DNA of 64,000 bases from Sipunculus nudus (taxonomy: Eukaryota > Annelida > Sipuncula > Golfingiida > Sipunculidae). Positions 11,879-24,600 of this stretch are shown piece by piece; positions within the stretch are counted from its first letter, which is position 1, and each line of letters opens with the position of its first letter. The DNA lies in contig CM049318.1 in assembly GCA_026874595.1 (NCBI GenBank), positions 21,987,456 to 22,051,455 on the forward strand. The letters run 5' to 3'. The notes beneath the pieces were generated by a model, which ran no database searches, was not told where the DNA came from, and worked only from the letters and a program-made list of their open reading frames with translations. A program made the translations under genes and the position numbers.

Positions 11879-11946
<68 letters not shown>
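11879..11946. repeat. (TA)n microsatellite upstream of SF3B1
   Basis: A pure AT/TA run of about 68 bp. The two overlapping YIYIYI ORFs are repeat artefacts. Confidence 0.97.
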
Positions 11947-11952
<6 letters not shown>

Positions 11953-12061
11953 AATATTGCAGCAGTAAGGTAGACAACAAAATTATGAATATATATTTGA
12001 CCCTAAGGAAAAAATATGGTCCAATTAGCAAAATTAGCAGTGCATTTTATGAGAATGGAAA

Positions 12062-12245
12062 AGCGTCTTGTCCACATGTACTCTTTTTCAAGTCATTCAG
12101 TATGTGCCGCCATCTGTAGTATATTGCGAAAACTACTGCCTTTGCACTTCTTTTATTACTGGTAATGGTATATCGTCCACACTCAGTGTACTGACAGTTT
12201 CTAAGCCATTTCTGTGTGGAAACGAGTGCCTGTGGTTGGTTCGTC
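12062..12245 (+). repeat. Diverged solo copy of the foldback-element arm
   Basis: GGTATATCG, TCAGTGTA, TTTCTAAGCCATTTCTGTG and GGAAACGAGTGCCTGTGG appear in the same order as in the right arm of the foldback element at 13552-13694. The copy is more diverged at its left side and lies about 370 bp upstream of the SF3B1 start codon. Confidence 0.65.
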
Positions 12246-12540
12246 CAAAAACCGGAATTCTTCGGAATAACACGCAGGTTGTCCACCAACTCGGTAATTC
12301 TTTCAATAACGGTAGGTATCCTCCGAATACGCTCAAAAGGAGACGAAGAGTTCGGAAGCAAACGGCCAGTTTAGAAGTGTACCCTGCGCTATTATTGATT
12401 GTCAGTTGCTCAAGAGAGCAGAGAGCCAATCTCTAATTTTGCATGACATCATAACATTTTAAAATTGCTCTAAACATTAAATATCTTGAAAAAAAAAGTT
12501 TATAATAAAACTCTATCTAGATGATGTAAATATGATTGAC

Positions 12541-12615
12541 ACGAGTTTCTTTTTCAACATTCCACGACAGACATACGTAATCGCAATGCATGCTGGGTAA
12601 TAGAAATTTCTCAAA
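12541..12615 (+). promoter_or_regulatory. SF3B1 5'UTR / proximal promoter with ZNF143-like motif
   Basis: The 75 bases before the start codon include GCATGCTGGG at 12588-12597 followed by TAATAG. This resembles the ZNF143/THAP11 site (GCATGCTGGGA...) found at many housekeeping promoters. I see no TATA box. The transcription start cannot be placed exactly, so part of this may be 5'UTR. Confidence 0.4.
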
Positions 12616-12637
12616 ATGTCGGCAAAAACATACGAAG
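12616..12637 (+). CDS. SF3B1: SF3B1 first coding exon, 22 nt
   Basis: ATG TCG GCA AAA ACA TAC GAA G, then a GTAGGG donor. It encodes MSAKTYE and the first base of the aspartate completed by exon 2 (at 15469). This matches the start of other SF3B1 proteins (M..AKTHEDIE in human). It is too short for ORF finders. The 2.8-kb intron that follows contains the foldback element. Confidence 0.85.
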
Positions 12638-15600
12638 GTAGGGCATGATAAATTTCTCATTTCCTTGACTATCATCAGATCCATTCTGCTAAATGAAGGA
12701 CAGCATTTGCTATCTTATATAAAATGCCAGTTCATTAACAGATGCATACGTGCTGTGTCTCATTAAATAAGGAGAAATTGACACGCCAAAATGGTTGGCT
12801 TCTTGTCAGGACAGCGTGGTGCCCGATGATTTCTGGGTTTTTGTTCTGCCACCGGAATTTTTAAGGCTGTGCATTGATAATTTAGAATGTGTCCTTGTTC
12901 TTTGATAATAATAAGTTCAAACACTACGTGGTTGTTAATATTCCTCATTCATTTAACTTTTGCGATGCCGTGTGGTTCACGTCACCCCAAACTAGGGCGC
13001 TGGCCGAGAACTGGACGCTGCGGGGCCACCTGATGTGGAATCCACCCCTGTGATACTCAAGTTGTGGGCAGAGGCACTCGTTTCATGCATTGAAATGGCC
13101 TAGAAACCGTAGACACATTGAGTATGGGCGATATACCCGTTGTAAAAGAACAAGGTAATGGAACTCCACTGCTACGCGGGCAAGACAACTTTATTTCACA
13201 AGTCTGAATTCTGAAGAAATATCCGCTTCACAAGCATGATCAAGCTCCTTTTTGTTGAAAACATCTTTATTTACAAGATTGAACTTCCAAAAATAAAACT
13301 TCTCGACACTTACTGCGAATTCCAGCATGTTTATTCCAGCTGCGACAACGTCATTTGTCATGTATACATTTATTAGTTGCGGAAGTTGATGTCATCCCGG
13401 GCTGAATGGATTTCCCCCAGAGCTGGCATCTGTAATTGGCTGCATGGTATCAGTCATTTTCTACATCTCTTTTAGGCACACTATTCAAACAGCTGTCAAA
13501 TTGTCAATGAAGTTGAAAATCAGTAAGCATGCCATGCAAACACAACCAGGAAATTCAGACTTGTGAAAAAAGTTGTCTTGCCCGCTTAACGGTGGAGTTC
13601 ATTACCTTGTTCTTTTATAACGGGTATATCGCCCATACTCAATGTGTCTATGGTTTCTAGGCCATTTTTGTGCTGGAAACGAGTGCCTGTGGTTGTCGGA
13701 ATGATCTGTAGGGCTGTACACGTAGGCCATGTAATGGTGAAATGTTAGAAAATTAACTATATTATGCACATCAGAATACATCTGTTAATGTCTTTAGTAG
13801 TAAATGAGTCTTTTTTTTTTAACAACATCCACATGTTCTTTCTTTAATATTTTAATAAAAAAATATCCACCAAAGTATCCTTGTTGTCCAACATCAGTGA
13901 AGCATAACAAACTATGAACTTGGTATAACGAAAGGTTGATTGACTGGTATCCTGTGCGGACCCCAATTAACAGCTGATCTGCCGCTCGTTCATCATCATA
14001 TTAAATATGTTTTGGTGTTTGAAAAAACACACTCGCCAGTCGCTGGTTTAGTTTACCCATGTGATCTTTAATTAATTTTTACATTCCCATTGTGCCGTCA
14101 AATAAAGCAACTTCTATGCCTGGTAAGTGAGTTATAAATCATATTTCTTTAATATACATTGACAAATCTGTGAATTCTAAACAAAAGGTGGGCCAAGAAA
14201 GAAAACTGAAAATTTCTCAACTGTCACTTGACTTGTTGGACAATTATTGGACCCATTTCAGATGTGATACCAAAAGTTTGCCAAGGCAGACAGATTGCTT
14301 CTTTTAATCAAGAGAAGCAGAAACCTGTGAAGTTTTATTTCTCTCAGTACTGTCAGTGCCAAAAGAGTAAATCCTGTTGTTCTAACACAATTACTGTGCG
14401 CATTCAAGTGAGCCCAATTCACCGTTTAGGCTGCTTGTTTACCCAGGTGCACTTGTACTAAATGACGTCACAGCACCTGGATACCATCAGTCTGAAGCCA
14501 CAGTCTTGGGTTGATCATCTACAAAAATTAGATTCAAAGGTGATAGATGAATTTAGGATCCCAGTCTAATACCCATTTCAAAGGAAGGGAGCATTTCATA
14601 TAATCATGGGGATTTTTTTTCCATGTAAACATAGGGCCCTTGGTAAAATTATGGATGTGTAGGGCAATTGAGCATTACATTGGTGCTACAACTTTTCAGA
14701 AGTTTCATAAAACATAAAAAAATAACTACAAGTTAATTATCTCATGTTGACATCGCCAAAAAATCACTTATTAGATTCCAAAGGGTTTTCCTATTTCGAA
14801 TCTTACTCGGCCTTTTCATAAAGGTCAACCTCAAGATATTGATGTAGACCAGCAGAGCCAATTTGAATAAAGCATCTTGGGAACAAGACAACTGTGCCTC
14901 ACGCCACACCCATCCAATGCCATTGCCCATCAATGTCATGCATGAAAAATGACACATTCAATTCTTCCAGCCTTCAGATCAGACGGAAAGCTTGTCCCTC
15001 CAAATGCTAAAATCCCAGTCCTAGCAACGATAAATTTTATAACAGAATTATGAAATGTGGTATGATTTATAGTCTGTCCCAGAATCCTTGTCCGCATGTT
15101 TTATAAATATTCTTTACAAAAAAATTTTGTTCTAACAAGTTTTCCGCCAGATTATCTGCCAATTTTATGTAAAATAATAAGACTTTTAATTAAAAGTATT
15201 TACTAAGTTGAGAAAGTTTGCGACCCTGCTGATGACTGTTCTGTTTTATCTTGGAGTATTGGATTTTGTTTTATAGAAATGCTGTTCAGGTTAAGACATA
15301 TTTCACTCAGATAGTTGGCAGAATAGCTCCTGCAACCAGTTGGCCAGAAAAATAAATATCCAATAATCTTTAAAATTGTGTGTTGGTGGCTAATATAATA
15401 CAACATCATTGAATATATTTATGTTTTCCACACATCATATTTATATGTAACTTACATTTCATTTTCAGATATTGAACAGCAGGTTCGTGAACTTCAGGAG
15501 AAGCGTCATGGCCTGGTTGCTGAAGCAAAAGAAATTGACCGTGTTGGTCTCGGCTCTGGTGGTCACTTTGACCAGGACATTTACGGAGGAGGTGGAGGTC

Positions 15601-18600
15601 GATATGAAGGTTATGACACATCTATCGCAGCCACAGATGAACAAGATGTGAGTCTTTAGTTTTAGGCAGTGATCATACTTTTGAATTTATGATTGAAATA
15701 TATGTGATAGTCAACAATACCAGATATTAAGTTGAAATTTGTATGATGCGATAAACTATGTCATTGTAGCAATTTGATGGGGGGGGGGCTAAATTTCATT
15801 GATCATGAATAAATTTACCTGAGGAATCAGGTGTTTAGAAATGTAATTGTAATGCCATCGTAATGCCAAAATAATTCATTCCAAGAATTATGTGTCAGAT
15901 AAGTCTACAAGCCTGATGACTCATAGGTGAGCAAAAATATAATACTGGTTGGTGTTCAAATAGAAAGGCACTATAAGTAACTTGTATGTGATGAAGATCT
16001 ATACAAAAAGAGACCGAGACAAATTGAATTTGTAGGACAGCTGGTATGAATTTTATGATATGATTGATATGACGAGAAGCACATATTCTGAAATAAATGT
16101 AACAGTATTTGTATGATATCTCTGCTTCTGTTTTAATAGTATGAGGAGGATGCACACACCATGTTGGGCAGGAAGTCCACGTACACTGCTCCACTGAATA
16201 TCCTGAACGATCTGGCAGAAGCAGACAAGGTGAGAACAAAACTGCTATTTTCAAGGGGTATGGATTAAAAGGTCATTCTTGACTTGTAGTGAGAATTAAA
16301 CATACTTATCAAAGGTGTCTTATTTTATTTAACTCCACTAGAAAACCAAGATCTGTCATATTTGTTGTGACTGTGAAACTTGTATGCTAAAAAAGGGACC
16401 AGGTGTAACAAAGGATTATCGGCATTCATCATAAACTTTGCCATTTTGAACGGATATTCCGTCATTTCCAAAGTGGGTTGAAAAAACGGCAACAAGTTGT
16501 GTAGGACAAAGCAGACATTTCAGACCCTGCTTTATGCGGCCGGTTTACAACTTTCATACTATTAGGTCAGGTAGATATGACGTCCCCTTGGACTTTTCAC
16601 GTGTTGTGAGTGCAAAACACACTAGGTGAAATTTGTGTCATAAGTGCAACTCGCATGTGTGGGGGCTTTGAAGGTCCTTAGAACAGTCCCATTCTGCACC
16701 TGAAAGTGAATGACACTTAGTCAAAATACTGATAGAACATCAAAGGTTAGATCTAATGTCTTAACTACAGGTTATGAGTTTTGAATATATTCTAGCACCA
16801 TGCTTATTAACCCTGAAATCACAGGGCTCAGTAGCTCCCGAGGCAGAGGAAATCTTGCGCTTCTAAAGAAGCAGCTGATTTTCACGCTGCCTGCTTTGCC
16901 CGTTTATGATATATTTAGACACCAGAAGGCAGATCGTTGTCCGCTGAAAAAAAACGTGTGTATGATGTGACAAGCAGGCAACCAGATGCCAATAAACAAA
17001 CACTCGACAGGCATCCTGGCTCTGCCCATAGCTGGGCTTCAAGTGCTCATGATGACAGTTTATGGTCCAATTTTAATTGCTCCCTCGCATCGACCAATTC
17101 GATTTTGGCATTATGACTGTGTTGGCGTAGCCATGTATCTGTTGTCTGCAGAACTAAAACAAGCCAGCTTGGTGTGCACAGAGCCTTTGTTGTTACGTTT
17201 TGTTTGAATTACAGCTCACAGGCCAGGCATCTAATGTGCCCAAGGCCCTAAGCAAACCACGTCTGGGGCAATTCTCTCTGAGCCTGTGGCCTGTTCAGAC
17301 GGTTATGCGATGAGCTGTCACTCAAAACGAAATGAACAAAATTGGCTCCGTGTATTCCTCACTTGGCTGTGTCTTCTAGCTCAAGGTCTCATCTGATTGG
17401 ACAAAAATACAGTGCTCCCCTCTGGTGTAGCAATTCAGGATACGAGGTGATAACAAACAGCGCTTACGATATAGGTAGTAGGCCTATAGGTAAAGCGCTG
17501 TGTAAAGAGCGTAAGGGCTCAGTAGTAACTTATTTCTATCATATTGGTGCATTCATCTGAATTCCATAGACATTACCAACAAGTGGCAGTATATCTGTTT
17601 GAAAAGACTGCCCTCTTCTTTTAAAAAAATTCTGAACTGAGATTTTATAGATTTATTTTACATGAATTGAATATAATATTTAGTGTATCAAGATGAAATA
17701 AATGTTAAGCTTTTATTTTTTTTTTTTTGCAGCCATTTAAAAAAATGCATTGTTAATTACAATATCCTTCCTGAAAAATATCATGATATAATATCATGGT
17801 GTAGCTATGTTTCAGGTGTATTTAATTACTCTAATTCCAGTAAATAAAAAATTCACAAATGGCATTACTTAATTCTTGTGTATATTTCTTGTAGGACTAT
17901 GATGTGCTGGCTGACAGCAGAGTGCCAAAAATTACAGACAGAGAAGATGAATACAGGAAGCGTCGCCTTCGACCACAGATCTCTCCAGACCGCCACGATC
18001 CCTTTGATATGAGTGAGTGCTCTGTCTTACCATGTGTGGGTTTAATTCTTCACTTATCAAGTGTTTCATTGTTTCACCATGTTAATTTGATGTCAATAGA
18101 TCAAAGGTTTACACAAAATGCATACAGATAAGTGTGAGAAAGTTGTGCATTGCTGAGAGAGTTTTATTTGCATAAGTGAGAACAGAAACCCCTTTATTTT
18201 TGTGAAGCTTTCACTATATTGAAAAAATGCTGTTAAAGACCCACATCACAGTTTAAGACTATGTTTTGTGTTTACGCAAGTTAATAAAATCATCATTATA
18301 AGCATTTTGGCTATCTGCCTGGAAGATGAAATTACCTTATACTGTAAACTTGTTTCCTCAAGTATATTTAACATTCCAATCAATCTTTTGATGAAGAGGT
18401 GTTGTGTTTTGCCTTTGGAACAAGACAAACAGAAGCTAGTGCATTTCATGTTTCTGTAAGAAAAATTAAATTGGTGATTTGTTGAAATGCACCGTCTGTT
18501 TTTTGGAGGTCTGCTTCGGAGGTATAATTTTGGAATGTTGTAGATATTTTTCCTCCTCCACATTTTACTCTTATGATGGGCATCCAGGGTTGATATTTTT

Positions 18601-21600
18601 TTGCTCCTAGCAAAGTAAAGAACAATATATATCTGGGATATCCAGTGATGAAAATGCTGGTAGTTTTCATGATTAAACAGCATTCACTATGAATAAAATG
18701 AATAATCCCAATGCAACTATTTTTAAGGTAGGCTGTATTTCCTTTAAATAGAATACAAAAATGTTGAAGCATGTAAATATATCAAAAGAATCCTTTGGGA
18801 AAGAACTTGCAGGTTTTGCATTTATCCCTTCCTGTTTGTATTTCAGTTAAGTTCAGAAACTTTAAATTTACTGTTTTAACCATAATGCAACAAAAGCCAT
18901 TGTCATATTTCTGGACATGCAAAAATTCACTTAGTTTTGAAATCATGAGTCCAGAGTGGAGATGTGATAGTAAATCAACTATTGCGCAGATTCATAGTCT
19001 GTAATTACCAGGTATGGCTTAGGATAACAGCCATACACTCGTTTAGGGACAAGGAAGATTTATGTATTAATTGGTGTGTTGATTTATGAAAAAAATGTGT
19101 AAAGGTGATTCAGTTTAACACAGCTTTATACTGGAGGTAGGTATTACATAATAAATAATTTTACATAATAAGGGGCTTGAACAAGTCTAGCAGCATGTCA
19201 CATAGTATTCCAAGTGGCCATTCAAAACTGTCTGCCTCAACATTTCAGTTTTAAAACGCATTGTTTCAGTTTTCTAAAATAGGAACCAAAACTAGACTGC
19301 AGGACAGAAAGACTTGTGTCATGCTGTTGGACAAACTCTTCCATTTTAGTTCCCACGCTGCTGCCTGTTTTGCTGTATAGCTGAAGGGGCAATAAAACAA
19401 ATTTAGAATTTGAAATTAAAAAAAGTCGATGTAGACTTCAGATGAATTTGGGAAAGTGCTTTATGATCTGTTGCTACTTATGTTTTGTGAAAAGCCACAG
19501 AAGTGGCTGTGGTTAAAAAAAATTGTCATTATGGGTGTATTGTCAAATTTTTAGCAAAGTTTAAAATAGATGCCAATTTTGGAAATTCTTAATATAACTA
19601 TACAAGTTCATTGTTCAGGATTTTGGAGAATGTAAAGTTTGTGATAATTTTGCAAAATGGATTCAGATCAAAGTTTGGATTAGTATTTGGGATTGACTCA
19701 AAAGAGCAGTGAGCAGCAACACGAGTAGCACCATGCTGTATGAACTGTGAATGTGAACCTGAGTAGATCTCTACTAATGGGAAAACCTTTCTTTCCCACA
19801 GCTGCCAACTTGCAACAGCTATGATGAAGAAAACGGTCACTGCAACGTCCTTTAGTGTAGGGTGCCTCACATCAGGATATAACCATTAACAAATATTTAA
19901 ACTTTTTACTTGTCACTGGCGTTATGTCAGACTCACAGTGGTAATCAAATATTCTTTCAATCTACACTCTTCTCTAAAGTAGAAAATACAGAAATAACAT
20001 TCAGTTCATAAAAGGAATTAGCAGTCAATTCATAAAGGAACTAGAATTGTTTTAAAGGGAATTAGAATTTTTAAAGTTTTTAAACTTTTATTTTTTTCCA
20101 TGATCATAAATTAAGAAGATACAATACATCATTACTTATAGTGTACTAATGCTAATTTCTTTAAATGTTTTATTTTTGGAAAGAGATTTGAAAATATGTT
20201 TTACTCAGGAAGAATTTGATGAAACCAAGTATAATTGTTAATTTCTGTAGAACTTTTAAACAAGCTGACAAAAAAAGAACAACCTGGTAAAATCTTGTGT
20301 CCCTTATACTAGGGTTGGCCAACGTGTTACTACATTCTTGAAGCCTTGTTTTAGGTGGCAGATAAACAAATGTGCTTCCAGCAAACTTGACTCAGTGAAG
20401 ACAGACCTCCAGGGCCGGTAACAGTACGTATACAATCGTAAAAAAAGTGATGATACATGTAACAAAACCAAAGAGATCATGGGCGGGGTTATTTTAAATA
20501 TGATGTGTTTTTGCACATTAGGAAAGGACCACAGGCTGTTTGTAAAGATTTACAACACCACCAACCCCTGGAAAACTTGATGCAGAGTTGTTGAAACACT
20601 GGCAAGCAGGTTGAATATATTTTTCTTCAGATTCTTCCATTAGAATGAATATTTGCCTCAGCTCCTGCAGATTAATGGAATTGCATTTACAAATATCACT
20701 GTCAAATCTGATTATTTCAAACCTATGCAACTTGAATATATTTTACCTACAGATGGAGTAACTTTGTAAAGTTTTACTTTTGAAAGGCTAAATTTTAGAG
20801 TTTTTGTGCATCTCATTAAAAAAGTGAATCATATGCCTGATGATCCTTTCCTAGCGTGGCTGCTTTCGGCTGGTCAGAAGGCCAGGAACGGGTGTTACAA
20901 GGGAACGAACGCCTAGCCCTGGCTGCTGATTGGCTGTGGATGGTCACATGTGCAAAACAATTGGTGAATGTCTTAGTATTTTTACCAAATAAGTGTCTGT
21001 GCAAAGATCTCTCAGACCTGCAGACCATACCACTGCTAAAACGTTTCATTGTCTCTTTTCCATGTTTTTAATTGCATTAAGTTTTCAGAAATTATTCAAC
21101 CAAATATTTGAAAAGAAAGAAAGAAATTCATTGAGCAGGATTTTCTGCATTTATGTGTGTAATCTAACACATTTCAAGTAGAATTTAGCATAAGTAAACA
21201 TACTTTCTAAGCTCTAATGATGCAAGGTAGCAGTGGTATTGGAATTGTTTTCCCAGAGGATTGAGGGACCTCTGCCAAAGTGATGACACAAACCAAAGTA
21301 GGGTAAATATTAAATGTCAAGAGCCTTTACTTATTTTTGGTTACATGTCACGACGTTCTGGTCGTGACATTTTCTTTTTGTCGTTACAGCATCAAGCACA
21401 CCAGATGCAAGGTCACAGAGGAGAACATACGCTGACATTATCACAGAGTCCAAACTCAAAGCAAAAGAAGTAAGTTGTCATGTTCTTATTAAAGGGTTAT
21501 TCAGCCTTTTTATTATTCTTGTTGACATCTGGTTGATTGTTTAAGTGATCAAAATATGTTTAACAATAAAACATTATAAAAGTAAATTTATTAGTAAAAC

Positions 21601-24600
21601 GTGGTGCTTGGTGACCATTCACTTTTTAGAAATGCATCCAAAACCATAATAGCACCAAGCAAAGTACATATCTGTGCCAAAGCAAAATGATCCTACTGGG
21701 TCCAATGCTTAGGAAATCTGAATCTACCTCAAAATATAATGCAAGTCTTCATTGGGCCACGCCCAATCTCATGTTTTATAGTTTCCGTTCTGTAATTTTT
21801 AGCTCAGCTGACTGTAAGTCATCTGAGCTTTAGCAATCACTCTTTGTCCGTCCGTCTGTCTGTCTGTCTGTCCCTCTGTCTGTCCGTCCGTTAACCAGGC
21901 ACATATGGTTCATGAAAAATCTCCTTGGAAACCTGGAATTAGGTCTCTGTTACCAACATTCTTCAAGCTATGGGGCTCCGAAGTACACCCCCCTCCCCAC
22001 AAGAAAAATGAAAAATTTGACACAAAAGCTCAAGTATCTGAACAACTTATGCATTGATCACCATGATTCTTTGCATGGATATTTGTCATGGAATGTTTCA
22101 TCAGTTTCTGCAGACTGTTGGTGCCACCTGCATTTTTTTTTAATTTTTACTATTGTTTTTCTCTGTTTTTGAGACATTTAAAGTTGTGATCATCTGTTAA
22201 CAGGGCACAAATCGTAACTGCTGGACCTGGAATCTTCTTACAGTACATCCAGAGAGGTCCATGAAAAGTCTCCATTGAAACCTGGAATTAGGTCTCTGTT
22301 ACACATATTCTTTAAGGTATGGGGCTCCGAAGTACCCTCCCCCCCCCACCCCGAATAATGAAAAATTTGATACAAAAGCTCAAGTTTCTTAACAACTAAT
22401 GCATTGATCACCATGGTTCTTTGCATGGATATATGTCATGGAATGTTTCATTAGTTCCTGCAGACTGATGGCGCCATCTGTATTTTTTTTATTTTTTACT
22501 ATTTCTTTCTCTTTTTTTGAGCCAAAGCAGGGCACAAATCATAACCACTGGACTTGGAATCTCCTTACTTTAAATCCAGGGAGGTCCATGAGAAGTCTCC
22601 TTGGAAGTGAAATTAGGTCTCTGTTACCCATATTTTTTGAGCTATTGTGCTTCTAAGCACCCCTCAGAATGATTGAAAATTTGATACCAAAGTGGGGCAC
22701 AAATCATAACCATTTGGCCCAGAAACTTCTTACTTGACATCCTGAGAGTTCCTCAAAAGTTCTCCCCAGAAACTGAAATTCGGTCACTGTGACCTATATC
22801 CCCAGAGTTTTGGGGTATGTTCTAGCACCCCAGAAATAATGCAAAATACACACAAATTGCCAGATTACTCAGGAAAGGCTGGACAATATCTTAATTCGTT
22901 GCCTGTTCATGGACATATTGTCAACATGTCAGTCGGCTGAGCGTCATGACCCATGGGTCACTTGTTAGCAAAATCCTGGCAACAAACAAACCAACTAACC
23001 AGCAGCCATTGTTGAAAATCTTGACCACCTGGGTGGAAGTTAATAAGTACGGTAAAATTTGTCCCAAGACACAGAAAATAATATACATACTGTATGCCAA
23101 AACCAGGGGAAAATGGATAAATATTATATGAGCAGAATTTGGAAGATGAGGCTGACTTGGTAATTTTGTCATTTCAGGCAGCACTGCGAAGTCAGCTTAA
23201 AGAAAAGGCTAAAGAAGGCACTTTAGCGACCAACGGTGAGAACGCTGCAGCACAACCAAAGAAGCGTCGTCGATGGGATCAGACGGCTGACGAAACACCA
23301 GCAAAGAAGAAATCCCAATGGGACTCGGCAGATGGAGCAGCGACACCATCTAGTGCCAGATGGGATGAAACGCCAGGAAGAGCAAAGGGCAGTGAAACTC
23401 CAGGAGCTACTCCAGGTGTCAGCACTCGCCAGTGGGATTCCACCCCAGGTCACGCTACCCCAGGAGCAGCCACCCCAGGACGTGACACCCCCGGTCACCA
23501 GGGTACACCCTCTGCCAGGAAGAACAGATGGGATGAAACTCCAAAAACAGAAAGAGGTAATGTAAATAGTCACCAGGGTACTTAATGTAAAACATGGTAG
23601 CAATTGAAAGACAAAATCCACTGAGTGGATCATTTTGTTTAATGAGGATCTTGTGGGATGCTTGGATCCAGTTAATGAAAACTAGATATTTCTTGTCACC
23701 CCAGGTGCCATAGTATCCCCACACAATTAATCCCCCCCCCCCCCCCCCTTTAAGAATAGGCCCCCCATCTTCAGCAACAATTAATATCAGACCACACTCA
23801 TAGAAAAGGTCATGACCCCAAATACATCATCCCCTAACCAATGTCTATGTATATGCATATATGAAAGAAATCTGTCCATTAGTTTTTGACTTATAATGCA
23901 CACAGTACTGTTAAGTGGCAATGATGGGGTATTAAATGGCATGCAAACAAGTAAAAGAATAACAGGTGGCGCTACCAGTTTCCGGTACATGAAAACATTA
24001 TCCAAGATCTTCGGTCAAATTGATTTTTGGGACCAACCAATGCATCCCTTATTGAGATATTAATGATTTTGTGTGATTTTCACCATATATGGCAATATTC
24101 AAGGTCAAGGCCACTTTCATAGGAAAAGTCATGACCCCAATTTAAATAAACACATCCCATAACCCATATCTATGTACATGCATAATATGAAAGAAATCTG
24201 TCCATTAGTTTTTTACTTATAATGCTCACAGTACTGTCAAGTGGCAATGATGGGGTATTAAACGACACGAAAACAAGTAAAAGAATAACAGGTGGTGCCA
24301 CCTGTTTCCGGTACATGACAATACTATCCAAGATCTTCGATCAAGTTGATTTTTGGACCAATCCATGCATCCCTTATTGAGATATTAATGATTTTGTGTG
24401 ATTTTCACCATATATGGCAATATTCAAGGTCAAGGCCACTGTCATAGGAAAGGTCATGACCCCACTTTAAATAAACATCATCCCATTACCCATATTTATG
24501 TACATGCATAATATAAAAGAAATCTGTCCATAAGTTTTTGACTTGTAATGCTCACAGTAAGTACTGTCAAGTAGCAATTTTGGGGGTATTAAACGGCACG

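Noticed and set aside
14117-14130. ATGCCTG followed by a GTAAGTG donor as the SF3B1 first exon
   Set aside because: It would give M-P before DIEQQ and lacks the conserved AKT(Y/H)E. The ATG at 12616 supplies MSAKTYE in the right phase.
23223-23633. Antisense 136-aa ORF opposite SF3B1 exon 6
   Set aside because: A shadow of a real exon with strongly biased TP/GC-rich codons. The + strand frame is SF3B1.
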